Origin: Stappia sp. 28M-7
GTDB lineage: Bacteria > Pseudomonadota > Alphaproteobacteria > Rhizobiales > Stappiaceae
Direction of reading: 5' to 3'
Length of the DNA stretch: 64,000 nucleotides
Assembly (NCBI RefSeq): GCF_014252955.1
Contig: NZ_JACMIA010000001.1
Coordinates: 1,054,001 to 1,118,000 of the forward strand
A program made the translations under genes and the position numbers. Below are positions 1 through 8,516 of the stretch, one piece after another (positions within the stretch are counted from its first letter, which is position 1; each line of letters begins with the position of its first letter). The notes under the pieces were generated by a model, which ran no database searches, was not told where the DNA came from, and saw only the letters and a program-made list of their open reading frames with translations.

Positions 1-2522
1 TCAATGCGATCCTCGACCGCTATCTGGCGGAGATCGCACCGCAGCTGCCGGCCTCGCTGGAGCTGGTCAAGTACGAGGTGCGCGCCGAGGCGCTGACCGA
101 CCGGATCATGATCCTGGTGGAGAACGGCATTTCCGGCCTGTTCGTGGTGGTGATCGTGCTCTTCGCCTTCCTCAACGGCCGCATCGCCCTGTGGGTTGCG
201 GCCGGCATTCCGGTCGCGATGATGGCGACGCTCGGGTTCATGTGGATGTCGGGGCAGACCATCAACATGTTCTCGCTCTTCGCGCTGATCATGACGCTCG
301 GCATCATCGTCGACGACGCCATCGTGGTTGGAGAGCACACGGCGACCCGCATCGCCATGGGCGATGGTCCCTATCAGGCGGCGGAAGAAGGTGCCGGGCG
401 CATGCTCTGGCCGATTGTCGCCGCCTCGACTACCACCATCGCCGCCTTCCTGCCGATCACCCTGATGGGCGACACCATCGGCCAGCTGATGGGCGTGCTG
501 CCGCTCGTCGTCGTCGCGGTGATCACCGCCAGCATCATCGAGTGTTTCTTCGTGCTGCCGGGCCACCTCGCGCATTCGCTCGCCCGCCCGCCGTCGTGGA
601 ACTGGTGGCGGGTGGTGCTGATCGCCGGCGTGCCGGGCTTGTTCCTCGTCGGTCTTGCCGGACGCGAGGACATCACCGTGCCGGTCTGGCTCGACTGGTT
701 GGCCGTGCCGGCACGCGCGGGCCGCGAGACTTTCGGCACGCTGCCCTTCGATGTCGCCGTGATCGTGGTGTTCTTCGCGATTGCCGCGGCGATCGAGTTC
801 CTGCTGCTGCTGATGCGCCGGGCTCGCACGCGCCGCACCTTCGACGAACGCCCCGGCTGGTTCCGCCGCAACTTCGATGCCGGCTTCGGCTGGTTCCGCG
901 ACGTGCCCTTCCGCGGTTTCGTGCGCCTGGCCTATGACTGGCGCTATGTCACGGTGGCCTTTGCCATCGGCCTGCTGCTGCTCACCGCCGGCCTGATGCG
1001 GGGCAACCATGTCGGCTTCCGCTTCTTCCCCTCGCCGGAGGCGGAGAACATCCGCGCCACTGTCGATTTCGTCGCCGGCATCTCCATCGAGGACGCCGAA
1101 AAGGCCCTGCTGCGCATCGACGGGGCATTGCGCCAGGCTCAGGAGAGCCTGACGGCGGAGAACGGCGAGACGCTGATCGTCGCCTCCTATGCGACCCTCG
1201 GCCAGTCCGGCAACAGCCGCGGCAACAATGTCGCCAGCATCGACGTCCAGCTGACCACGTCCGAGCAGCGGAGCGTGCGCACGCCGGAAATCGTTCAGGC
1301 CTGGCGCCGTGCCATCCCCGAGATTGCCGGTACCAAGCGTGTTGCCGTGTTCGAACGTCGCGGCGGCCCCCCGGGGCGGGACCTCGACGTCCGCCTGATG
1401 GGCGACGACACGCGTGTGCTCAAGGAAGCCTCGCTGGAGCTGCAGGAACTCCTCACCTCCTATCCCGGCGTCGACGGCGTGGCCGACGACCTGCCCTACG
1501 GCAAGCCGGAACTGGTGATCGAGCTCAGCCCGCGCGGCAAGGCGCTCGGCTTCACCGTCGAAAATGCCGCCCGCCAGATCCGCTCCGCGCTGGAAGGCTC
1601 GATCCCGCGCCGCTTTGCCCGCGGCGAGGAGGAGATCACCATCCGCGTCATGCAGGAGGTGTCGCTGGGCGGCGGGGCCTTGCGCGAGCTCTCCTTGCGC
1701 GCGCCGAGCGGCGAGTTCGTGCCGCTGACCGAGGTCGTGACACTGAATGAGCGCGAGAGCTTCTCGGTGATCCAGCGGCGAGACGGCCGGGTTACCGTGG
1801 CCGTCTCGGCCGATGTCGACCCGGAGGCCACCTCCAATATCGAGATCGTCCGGGACCTTGAGACCGGCAAGATGCAGGAACTCGCGGGCAAGTACGGCAT
1901 CGACTACCGCTATTCGGGCCGCGAGGAGGAACGGCGCGCCGCCTTCTCCGACCTGCAGCTCGGCATGGTCGCGGCCCTGTCGATGATCTACCTGATCCTC
2001 GCGGCGATCTTCGCCAGCTATTTCAAGCCGCTGGCAGTGATGTCGATCATTCCCTTCGGCGTCGTCGGCGCGGTCGCCGGCCACTATTTCATGGCCTACG
2101 ACCTGACCATCCTCAGCTTCGTCGGCCTGCTCGGCCTGTCGGGGATCCTGGTCAACAACTCGATCATTCTGGTGGACCGGTTCGAGGACCATATAAAGGA
2201 TGGCCGCAGCGTTGCGGAGGCCGCGGTCATCTCGGCGCAGGATCGTCTGCGCGCCGTGCTGCTGACCTCGCTGACGACCATCGGCGGTCTTGCGCCGCTG
2301 TTGTTCGAGACCAGCCTTCAGGCGCGTTTCCTGATGCCGATGACCATCACCATCGTCTTCGGTCTCGCCACCGCCACGCTTCTCGTGCTGGTGCTGGTGC
2401 CGGCCCTGGTCGGTATCGGCGAGGACCTGCGGCGGATGGTCAGCCTGCGCCGCGACCCGCATGGCAATGGCGGCGGCGATCACGGTCGCTCCGGCCCGCC
2501 GGCCCAGATGCCGGCGGAATAG
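1..2522 (+). CDS. RND efflux transporter permease, 5' end outside window
   Basis: This is the C-terminal part of an inner-membrane RND (HAE-type) proton-driven efflux pump. The reading frame is open from base 3, so the gene begins upstream of the window. The visible protein has the TM4 signature GIIVDDAIVVGEH, a second porter region, and a C-terminal GILVNNSIILVDRFE helix that repeats the family pattern. Between the sixth and seventh family helices lie two extra hydrophobic stretches (WWRVVLIAGVPGLFLVGLAG and a segment around VIVVFFAIAAAIEFLLLL) that standard AcrB-type pumps lack. The adaptor gene is presumably upstream and unseen. Substrate cannot be inferred. The next gene is convergent, 9 bp away. 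Confidence 0.9.
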   Translation, partial: NAILDRYLAEIAPQLPASLELVKYEVRAEALTDRIMILVENGISGLFVVVIVLFAFLNGRIALWVAAGIPVAMMATLGFMWMSGQTINMFSLFALIMTLGIIVDDAIVVGEHTATRIAMGDGPYQAAEEGAGRMLWPIVAASTTTIAAFLPITLMGDTIGQLMGVLPLVVVAVITASIIECFFVLPGHLAHSLARPPSWNWWRVVLIAGVPGLFLVGLAGREDITVPVWLDWLAVPARAGRETFGTLPFDVAVIVVFFAIAAAIEFLLLLMRRARTRRTFDERPGWFRRNFDAGFGWFRDVPFRGFVRLAYDWRYVTVAFAIGLLLLTAGLMRGNHVGFRFFPSPEAENIRATVDFVAGISIEDAEKALLRIDGALRQAQESLTAENGETLIVASYATLGQSGNSRGNNVASIDVQLTTSEQRSVRTPEIVQAWRRAIPEIAGTKRVAVFERRGGPPGRDLDVRLMGDDTRVLKEASLELQELLTSYPGVDGVADDLPYGKPELVIELSPRGKALGFTVENAARQIRSALEGSIPRRFARGEEEITIRVMQEVSLGGGALRELSLRAPSGEFVPLTEVVTLNERESFSVIQRRDGRVTVAVSADVDPEATSNIEIVRDLETGKMQELAGKYGIDYRYSGREEERRAAFSDLQLGMVAALSMIYLILAAIFASYFKPLAVMSIIPFGVVGAVAGHYFMAYDLTILSFVGLLGLSGILVNNSIILVDRFEDHIKDGRSVAEAAVISAQDRLRAVLLTSLTTIGGLAPLLFETSLQARFLMPMTITIVFGLATATLLVLVLVPALVGIGEDLRRMVSLRRDPHGNGGGDHGRSGPPAQMPAE

Positions 2523-2531
2523 GGTCTCCCT

Positions 2532-3179
2532 TCAGACCAGCCGCCTTGCGAAGTCGGCTGCCGCCTTCGCGGCGAGCGCCAGGTTCCCGTCCCAGGTCGC
2601 AGGCGATGCTCCGCGCGGAGCAAGGTCGTGGTTGCCGTCCTCCAGCCAGACCAGCGCGACATGCGCGGGCAGGGTGACTTCGGCGAGCTCGGCGGCATTG
2701 CCGAAGCCGTCGCGGTCGCCTTGCGCGATCAACACGGGCCGGCGCGCGCCTTCCAGAGGCGCCATGCGCCAGTCGTCCGGCTTGCCTTGCGGGTGGAACG
2801 GATAGCCGAGGCAGACGACGCCTGAGACGCGCTTGGGCAGAGAGCTGCCGGCCGCCAGCATGGCGGCAACGCGCCCGCCCATCGACTTGCCGCCGACCAG
2901 AACCGGCCCCTCGACGCTTTTCAGCACATCCTGCAGCGCGGTCTGGTACTCGCCGATCAGCAGGTCGGCCTTCGGCGGCGGCCGCTTCGGTCCGCCGGCG
3001 CGCCGCGCGGCCATATAGGCGAACTCGAAGCGCGCGATGGCAAGGCCTGCCGCCGCCGCATGGCCGGCGAAACGGTTCATGAAGCCGGAATCCATCGCAG
3101 CGCCCGCGCCATGGGCAAGCAGCAGCGTGGCCACGGTCGGCGTGTCGCCTTCGGGGCGGGTCCAGAGTAGCTCGGTCAT
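2532..3179 (-). CDS. alpha/beta hydrolase, KANL3/Tex30-like
   Basis: A 215-residue cytoplasmic alpha/beta hydrolase of the small KANL3/Tex30-like (dienelactone-hydrolase-related) group. The oxyanion/N-terminal motif LLLAHGAGAAMDS is followed by the nucleophile elbow GGKSMGGR (G-x-S-x-G), an acid in QGDRDGFG and the catalytic histidine in DGNHDLAP. The order and spacing of the triad are complete, so it should be active. The substrate is unknown. It is divergent from the hydroxylase gene at 3287 with about 107 bp between the two start codons. Confidence 0.85.
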   Translation of the reverse strand: MTELLWTRPEGDTPTVATLLLAHGAGAAMDSGFMNRFAGHAAAAGLAIARFEFAYMAARRAGGPKRPPPKADLLIGEYQTALQDVLKSVEGPVLVGGKSMGGRVAAMLAAGSSLPKRVSGVVCLGYPFHPQGKPDDWRMAPLEGARRPVLIAQGDRDGFGNAAELAEVTLPAHVALVWLEDGNHDLAPRGASPATWDGNLALAAKAAADFARRLV

Positions 3180-3286
3180 CCGTGGCCTTTGGTCGCGATC
3201 TGTTGATTGATGTTGCGGGCTCCTGTCTCACGGGATGAGGTAAGGTGCAAGCTCCGTTCTGCCGAGGCAGGGACCGCGAGGGATTG

Positions 3287-4141
3287 ATGAGCGAGGCAAC
3301 CGTCAGGCTGCTGCTGTTTCTGGGCATTTTTGCCGCCATGGCGCTGTTCGAGCTGGCCTTGCCGCGCCGTGCGCTGATCTTCTCGCGCGCTCGCCGCTGG
3401 ACCACCAATCTCGCCATCGTCGCCACCGACACGGCGGTGCTGCGGATCGTCTTTCCCATGGCCGCCGTCGGCGTCGCGCAGTGGGCGGGCGATCAGGGGC
3501 TCGGCCTCTTTCCGGCGCTCGGCATGCCGCTGTGGATCGCCGGGCTGCTCGGCTTCGTGCTGCTGGATTTTGCCGTGTGGGCCGAGCACTGGGCCTCGCA
3601 CAAGATCCCGCTGCTCTGGCGCATCCACCGCATGCACCACGCCGACCGCGACATTGACCTGACCACCGCCCTGCGGTTCCATCCGCTGGAGATCGTGCTG
3701 TCGATGGTCTGGAAGGCGGCGGTCGTTGTTGCCTTCGGCATCCCGGTGATGGCGGTCCTCGTCTTTGAGGTGGTGCTGAACGGAGCGGCGATGTTCAACC
3801 ACGCCAATGTCCGTCTGCCGCTGACGCTGGACCGCTGGCTGCGCCTGCTGGTCGTCACGCCGGACATGCACCGGGTCCACCACTCGGTGATCCGCCGCGA
3901 GACGGATTCCAACTACGGCTTCAACCTGGCGATCTGGGACAGGCTGTTCGGCACCTATGTCGCCCAGCCGGCGAAAGGACACGAGGGCATGACCATCGGC
4001 CTCGACGAATATCAGCACGAGGGGCCGACCGGTTACGTCTGGTCGCTCGGTGTGCCCTTCATGCGGATGCACCCGCAAAGCGGGATGCGCGGCGAAGACG
4101 CCGGCGATCCGCAGCGGCCTGCCTCCGACGCGGCCGAATAG
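3287..4141 (+). CDS. sterol desaturase / fatty acid hydroxylase family protein
   Basis: A 284-residue integral membrane di-iron oxidase of the fatty acid hydroxylase superfamily. The histidine clusters are visible: EHWASH, then HRMHH (HxxHH), NHAN, and a final HRVHH (HxxHH). Several hydrophobic helices surround them, starting with LLLFLGIFAAMALFEL. The ATG at 3287 is chosen over an in-frame GTG 42 bp upstream because a GAGGGA ribosome site sits just before it. The family hydroxylates or desaturates lipids such as sterols, carotenoids or fatty acids; bacterial substrates are mostly undefined and none is suggested by the neighbours. Confidence 0.88.
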   Translation: MSEATVRLLLFLGIFAAMALFELALPRRALIFSRARRWTTNLAIVATDTAVLRIVFPMAAVGVAQWAGDQGLGLFPALGMPLWIAGLLGFVLLDFAVWAEHWASHKIPLLWRIHRMHHADRDIDLTTALRFHPLEIVLSMVWKAAVVVAFGIPVMAVLVFEVVLNGAAMFNHANVRLPLTLDRWLRLLVVTPDMHRVHHSVIRRETDSNYGFNLAIWDRLFGTYVAQPAKGHEGMTIGLDEYQHEGPTGYVWSLGVPFMRMHPQSGMRGEDAGDPQRPASDAAE

Positions 4142-4147
4142 GCAGCC

Positions 4148-5023
4148 TCAGTAGAAGCTGACGGGGAAGTAGCGCAGGTACAGCTCGCTGTAGACGCCCT
4201 TGAGCTGCAGCCGCTGCAGGGCGTGGTTGACCGCCTCCTGCCGCAGCGCGTCCTCCTTGCGGAAGGCGATGGTCATGCCGCGGTCGAAATAACCCGGCTC
4301 GATCCATGGCTCGCCGACAAAGCCGCAGCAGTCGCCTGAGGTCTTGCCATTGAGCCAGAAGGACAGGGACAGCCCGTCGCCGAAATGCACCACGGCCTCC
4401 TCGGTGCCGAGCGCTGCGCGCGCTTCCGTCGCCCCGTCGAAGGTCACGATCTCGGCATCGGCGAAATAGGTGCGCAGAAAGCGCTCGTGCATCGTCCCGG
4501 CGACGACGGAGATCTTCCGCCCCGCCAACCCCTCGGGGGTGGTGTCGACCTCCTTGCCCTTCAGCGCGACGAAGCGGGCCGGCAGGCCGAGATAGGGATC
4601 GGAGAAGAGCAGCGTCTTGACGTTGGCTTCGTTCGCGGCGAGCCCGGCGATGACCGCATCGCCTTCCTCGCGTATCATGGCCGGCACCAGCGCGTCGAAG
4701 GACTTGATGCGCAGCGAGCAGGCCGCGTCCAGTTCCTCGCAGATCGCGCGGGCGAGATCGATGTTGAAGCCGGTCAGGCGGCCGGTCCCGTCGCGAAACG
4801 AGAAGGGCGGGAAGTCGTCGCTGGCGAGGAAGCGGATCGTCTCGGGCGATACGGTCGGCTGGTCGCTGCTGCTGCGCGGGTCCCAGAAATTCGGCACGGT
4901 GACATCGGGCACCGCCTCCTGCGCCTCGGCCGGGCCGGTGAGGGAGGCAGAAAGAAGCGCGAACCATGCAACCGCAATGAAAGCAAGGGTTGCAATTCCT
5001 GAAGTCCTGCTATCAAATCGCAT
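4148..5023 (-). CDS. periplasmic substrate-binding protein, amino-acid ABC type (SBP_bac_3)
   Basis: A 291-residue secreted family 3 solute-binding protein. After an N-terminal signal peptide with a hydrophobic core and an AEAQ-type cleavage site near residue 34, the mature protein shows the family opening IRFLASDDFPPFSFRDGTGRLTG and FNIDLARAICEEL. A later segment, GLSLSFWLNGK, corresponds to the second lobe. Family members deliver amino acids or related small molecules to an ABC importer, but no permease or ATPase gene is adjacent, so it may be an orphan receptor or work in signalling. The frame stays open upstream of 5023, but those residues are low-complexity Arg/Ala-rich and precede the signal peptide, so they are excluded. 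Confidence 0.82.
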   Translation of the reverse strand: MRFDSRTSGIATLAFIAVAWFALLSASLTGPAEAQEAVPDVTVPNFWDPRSSSDQPTVSPETIRFLASDDFPPFSFRDGTGRLTGFNIDLARAICEELDAACSLRIKSFDALVPAMIREEGDAVIAGLAANEANVKTLLFSDPYLGLPARFVALKGKEVDTTPEGLAGRKISVVAGTMHERFLRTYFADAEIVTFDGATEARAALGTEEAVVHFGDGLSLSFWLNGKTSGDCCGFVGEPWIEPGYFDRGMTIAFRKEDALRQEAVNHALQRLQLKGVYSELYLRYFPVSFY

Positions 5024-5198
5024 CGCTGTCGTGGCCGTTTGTCGGGGGGCGAACCGCAATGAAGTCCGGGCTTTGCGCCTGCGCCGTGCCGCTTGGCCGG
5101 CAGTCCTGCCGCCGCCGCGCGGCCCTTCGGCCTTTCGCGCGCCCGTATGCCGTTGCTCCCGGTCTCCCTTGCCCGCCTGTCGAGGGGCCTGCACGTTG

Positions 5199-7223
5199 AT
5201 GGCGGATGGGCAGTTTCCGGACCTTTCGTTTCCGCACGCTGCCCGCGCCGACGCGATCCTATCACACCGATCCGCGCCCGCGTCCAGCCATGCGTTGCGG
5301 CCACATGGGCGCCGCAACGGCGCCGCAGCACCTGCCTCCGCGCTCCGCCAGCCCTCGTCGGTGCGCGTGGAGCCCTTGTCCGGCCGCAGACCCGCGGCCA
5401 TGTTGCCGCCGGAGCTGGCCCTGCTGCGCGGGCGGGGTCTTGCCGATGCGCATCTGGCGACGTTGGCCCGCCGAGCCGGCCCGCGCGAGGGCGCGCTCGC
5501 CCGTCTGCTGATGGAGGAAGGGCTCGTCTCGCCCGATGCCTATTACGCGGCGCTCGCCCAGTCGCTCGGCCTGCCCTTTCTGCCGCAGGGCAGTTTCCGG
5601 GCGGATGCGCAGCTGGAACTTCTGCCACCGCGCGGGTTTCCCGGACCGCTGTTTTGCGGACGCACGCCCACGGGCGAGCGGCTCGCCGTGTTCGCGCCGG
5701 TGCCCGAGAGCGCGCCGGCGATCCGCGCGTTGCTGGCGCGCGCGCCATCTCTGCGGGACCGTCTGGCCATCGCCACCCCAGTGGCGCTCGAGCTTGCCGG
5801 CCGGGTCGCTGCACCGGGCCTGAGGCTGGCGAGCGAGCGGCCCGACGTCAGTGCCCGCGTGGTACTGACACGGGGGCAGATCGCCGTTCTTGGCCTTGCG
5901 GTCGCTGCCTTCTGCCTCGGGCGGTTGCTCACCGTGGAGGCGCTGGTCATCTTCGCCTCCGTGCTGGTGACGCTGCTCGGCATGCTGCTCGGCGCGTTGC
6001 GGCTTCTCGCCGGCCTCAGCCACACGCCCAGCCCGTCGCCGGCCCGTCTTCTCCCCGACCACCTGTTGCCGCGCTATTCGGTGCTGGTGCCGCTTTACCG
6101 CGAGGCGCGGGTGGCGGAAAGTCTCGCCCGGCACCTCGATGCCCTCGATTATCCCCGGGACCGGCTGGAGGTCCTTTTTCTGCTGGAGGAGGACGACAAC
6201 GAGACCCGAGCCGCGCTGGAGCCGCATCTGGCGCCCGGCATGCGCATCCTCAGCGTGACCGGGCCGGGGCCGCGCACCAAGCCGCGCGCGCTCGTCCATG
6301 GCCTCGACCACGCGCGCGGCGAGCTCATCGCCGTCTTTGACGGGGAGGACCGGCCGGAGCCGGATCAACTGCTGCTGGCCGCCTCGCGCTTTGCCGAGCT
6401 GCCGCCATCCGTTGCGGTGCTGCAGGGGCACCTCGCTATCGACCACCGCAGCCACCGCTTCTTTCCGCGACAGTTCCTGCTGGAATATGCGGGCCTTTTC
6501 GATTGCCAGTTGCCCTGGTTTTCCGCGCGCGGCTTGCCGTTTCCGCTCGGCGGCACGTCCAACCACTTCCGCCGCACCGCGCTGGATGCGGTCGGCTCCT
6601 GGGATCCCTGCAACGTCACCGAGGATGCCGACCTTGCCCTGCGGCTGGTGCGCGGCGGCTGGTCGATGCAGATGCTCGCCTCCACCACCTTCGAGGAGGC
6701 GCCGCTCAGTTGGCGGGCCTGGCACGCGCAGCGCAGCCGCTGGCTGAAGGGCTGGCTGCAGACCCTGCTGGTGACCCTGCGCGATCCTTTCCGCCTGGCC
6801 GAGGAGCTGCGCCGCACGCGCCTTGCCGTTCTGCTCGTCTACCTTCTGGCGATGGTGGTGACGCTCGCGGCGCATCCCTTCTTTGTCGGCATCCTGTTGC
6901 TCTACGGGTCCGGCGTCGCCGGGCTGCTGCCGCGCTTCGATCTGCTCGGCGGCGTGGTGCTGACCTTGGCCGGTGTCAGCGTGATCCTGTGCTATGCCAG
7001 CATGACGCTGCTGGCGATCGCCGGGGCGGCGGCGCGCTCGCGTCTGCCGTCGCTGCTCGATCTGGCGCTGATCCCGGCCTATTGGCTGGCCCAGAGCCTT
7101 GCCTTCTACGCCGCCGTCGTCGACCTGGTGCGCCGGCCGCATCGCTGGCAGAAGACCGAGCACGGCCTTGCCCGGCGTCCGTCGCGAATGCCCGGCGTTC
7201 AAAGGCACGGCAAAACCCACTAG
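5199..7223 (+). CDS. membrane glycosyltransferase family 2 with N-terminal MshEN-like domain
   Basis: A 674-residue inner-membrane GT2 enzyme. A disordered N-terminus leads to a helical region at about 68-135 (ARLLMEEGLVSPDAYYAALAQSLGLPFL) resembling the MshEN/GspE N-terminal nucleotide-binding domain. Two TM helices at about 226-275 precede the catalytic domain, which begins at YSVLVPLYREA. The catalytic landmarks are FDGEDRPEPD, TEDADLALRL and QRSRWLKGW, the D,D,D,QxxRW pattern of processive cellulose/hyaluronan-like synthases. Several TM helices close the protein. The start is uncertain: ATG 5199 is used, but ATG 5400 also gives a complete domain set. It probably makes or extends an exopolysaccharide or glycolipid; the product is unknown. 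Confidence 0.82.
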   Translation: MADGQFPDLSFPHAARADAILSHRSAPASSHALRPHGRRNGAAAPASALRQPSSVRVEPLSGRRPAAMLPPELALLRGRGLADAHLATLARRAGPREGALARLLMEEGLVSPDAYYAALAQSLGLPFLPQGSFRADAQLELLPPRGFPGPLFCGRTPTGERLAVFAPVPESAPAIRALLARAPSLRDRLAIATPVALELAGRVAAPGLRLASERPDVSARVVLTRGQIAVLGLAVAAFCLGRLLTVEALVIFASVLVTLLGMLLGALRLLAGLSHTPSPSPARLLPDHLLPRYSVLVPLYREARVAESLARHLDALDYPRDRLEVLFLLEEDDNETRAALEPHLAPGMRILSVTGPGPRTKPRALVHGLDHARGELIAVFDGEDRPEPDQLLLAASRFAELPPSVAVLQGHLAIDHRSHRFFPRQFLLEYAGLFDCQLPWFSARGLPFPLGGTSNHFRRTALDAVGSWDPCNVTEDADLALRLVRGGWSMQMLASTTFEEAPLSWRAWHAQRSRWLKGWLQTLLVTLRDPFRLAEELRRTRLAVLLVYLLAMVVTLAAHPFFVGILLLYGSGVAGLLPRFDLLGGVVLTLAGVSVILCYASMTLLAIAGAAARSRLPSLLDLALIPAYWLAQSLAFYAAVVDLVRRPHRWQKTEHGLARRPSRMPGVQRHGKTH

Positions 7224-7266
7224 TGTCATCTCTCGTTTGTCCCGTGATTCCCGGCTGGTGCGCGAC

Positions 7267-8511
7267 GTGTCGTCCTTTTCCTTCGTCCATGCGGCGGACC
7301 TGCATCTCGGAAGCCCTCTGACCGGGCTTGCCCTGCGCGATCCCGAGATCGCCCGCCGCTTCGGCGAGGCGACCCGCACTGCGCTTTCCACCCTCGTCTC
7401 GCGGACCATCGAGGCCGAGGCCGCCTTCATGGTGATCGCCGGAGATGTCTATGACGGCGAGTGGCGCGACAATTCCGTCGGCTTGTTCTTCGCCCGCGAG
7501 ATGGCGCGGCTGGAGCGCGCCGGCATTCCCGTCTTCATCCTGCGCGGCAACCACGATGCCGAAAGCGTCGTCACCCGCGCCGTCACCCTGCCGGACAATG
7601 TTACGAGCTTCGGCACCCGCCGTCCGGAGACGCACACGCTGGACGATCTGCGCGTTGCCCTGCACGGCCAGAGCTTCCCGGACCGCCAGGTCGGCGAGAA
7701 CCTTGCCGCCGCCTATCCGGCGCCGGTGCCGGGCCATTTCAATATCGGCGTGCTGCACACCTCGCTGACCGGCCGTCCGCCCCATGCCGACTATGCGCCC
7801 TGTTCGCTGGCCGATCTGGCGGCGCGCGGCTACGGCTACTGGGCGCTCGGCCATGTCCACGCCTTCGAGGTGGTGAGCGAGGATCCGCCGGTGGTCTTTC
7901 CCGGCAACATTCAGGGCCGCTCGATCCGCGAGACAGGCGAGAAGGGCGCGGTGCTGGTCACCGTCACCGACGGCGAGGTTTCCGGCATCGAGCGGATGAT
8001 CGTCGACGAGGCGCGCTGGGCCCGTGTCGAGATCGCCGCCGGCGGGGCGGACGATCTTGCCGGCCTCGTCGCCGCGGCGCGCGAGGCGCTGCGCCCGCAT
8101 GTGGCGGCGGCCGAGGGGCGCCCGCTCGCGCTGCGCCTGCGACTGTCCGGTGCGAGCCCGCTTTACGGCTGGGCGCTCGCCAACCGCGCGCTGCTCATCG
8201 ACGAGATGCAGAATGCCTGCCATCAGGCGGATGCCGAGGCCTGGCTGGAAAAGCTGGAGCTCGACCTTGCTCCGCCCGCCGAGGCCCGTCCGCTCGCACC
8301 GCTCGATGCTTCGCTCGACCTTGCCGCGCTGCTTGCAGAGGCGGCGAACGATCCGCACTTTCGCGAGGAGGCCGCCGGCCAGATCGGTCTGCTGGTGAAC
8401 AAGCTACCTGCCGGTCTCGTCGATCCGGCCGCGCCCTTCGGCGAAGAGCTCGACACGCTGGTCGCCGAGGCGCGGGCATTGCTCGCCGAACGCATCGCGG
8501 AAGGGAGCTGA
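7267..8511 (+). CDS. DNA repair exonuclease subunit, YhaO/SbcD-like metallophosphoesterase
   Basis: A 414-residue calcineurin-like phosphoesterase of the SbcD/Mre11-related YhaO group. Metal-binding motifs appear in order: HAADLHLG, AGDVYDG, RGNHDAES, GVLHTS and ALGHVHAFE. A C-terminal capping region follows. It lies 5 bp upstream of a SbcC/YhaN-like ATPase, so the two very likely form a nuclease-ATPase complex acting on DNA ends. The GTG at 7267 directly precedes the conserved core (SSFSFVHAADLHL); a GTG at 7258 is an equally simple alternative. The exact DNA substrate cannot be read from sequence. Confidence 0.88.
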   Translation: MSSFSFVHAADLHLGSPLTGLALRDPEIARRFGEATRTALSTLVSRTIEAEAAFMVIAGDVYDGEWRDNSVGLFFAREMARLERAGIPVFILRGNHDAESVVTRAVTLPDNVTSFGTRRPETHTLDDLRVALHGQSFPDRQVGENLAAAYPAPVPGHFNIGVLHTSLTGRPPHADYAPCSLADLAARGYGYWALGHVHAFEVVSEDPPVVFPGNIQGRSIRETGEKGAVLVTVTDGEVSGIERMIVDEARWARVEIAAGGADDLAGLVAAAREALRPHVAAAEGRPLALRLRLSGASPLYGWALANRALLIDEMQNACHQADAEAWLEKLELDLAPPAEARPLAPLDASLDLAALLAEAANDPHFREEAAGQIGLLVNKLPAGLVDPAAPFGEELDTLVAEARALLAERIAEGS

Positions 8512-8516
8512 GGCGG

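Noticed and set aside
5024-5401. N-terminal extension of the substrate-binding protein gene
   Set aside because: It would place 126 Arg/Ala-rich residues before a normal signal peptide.
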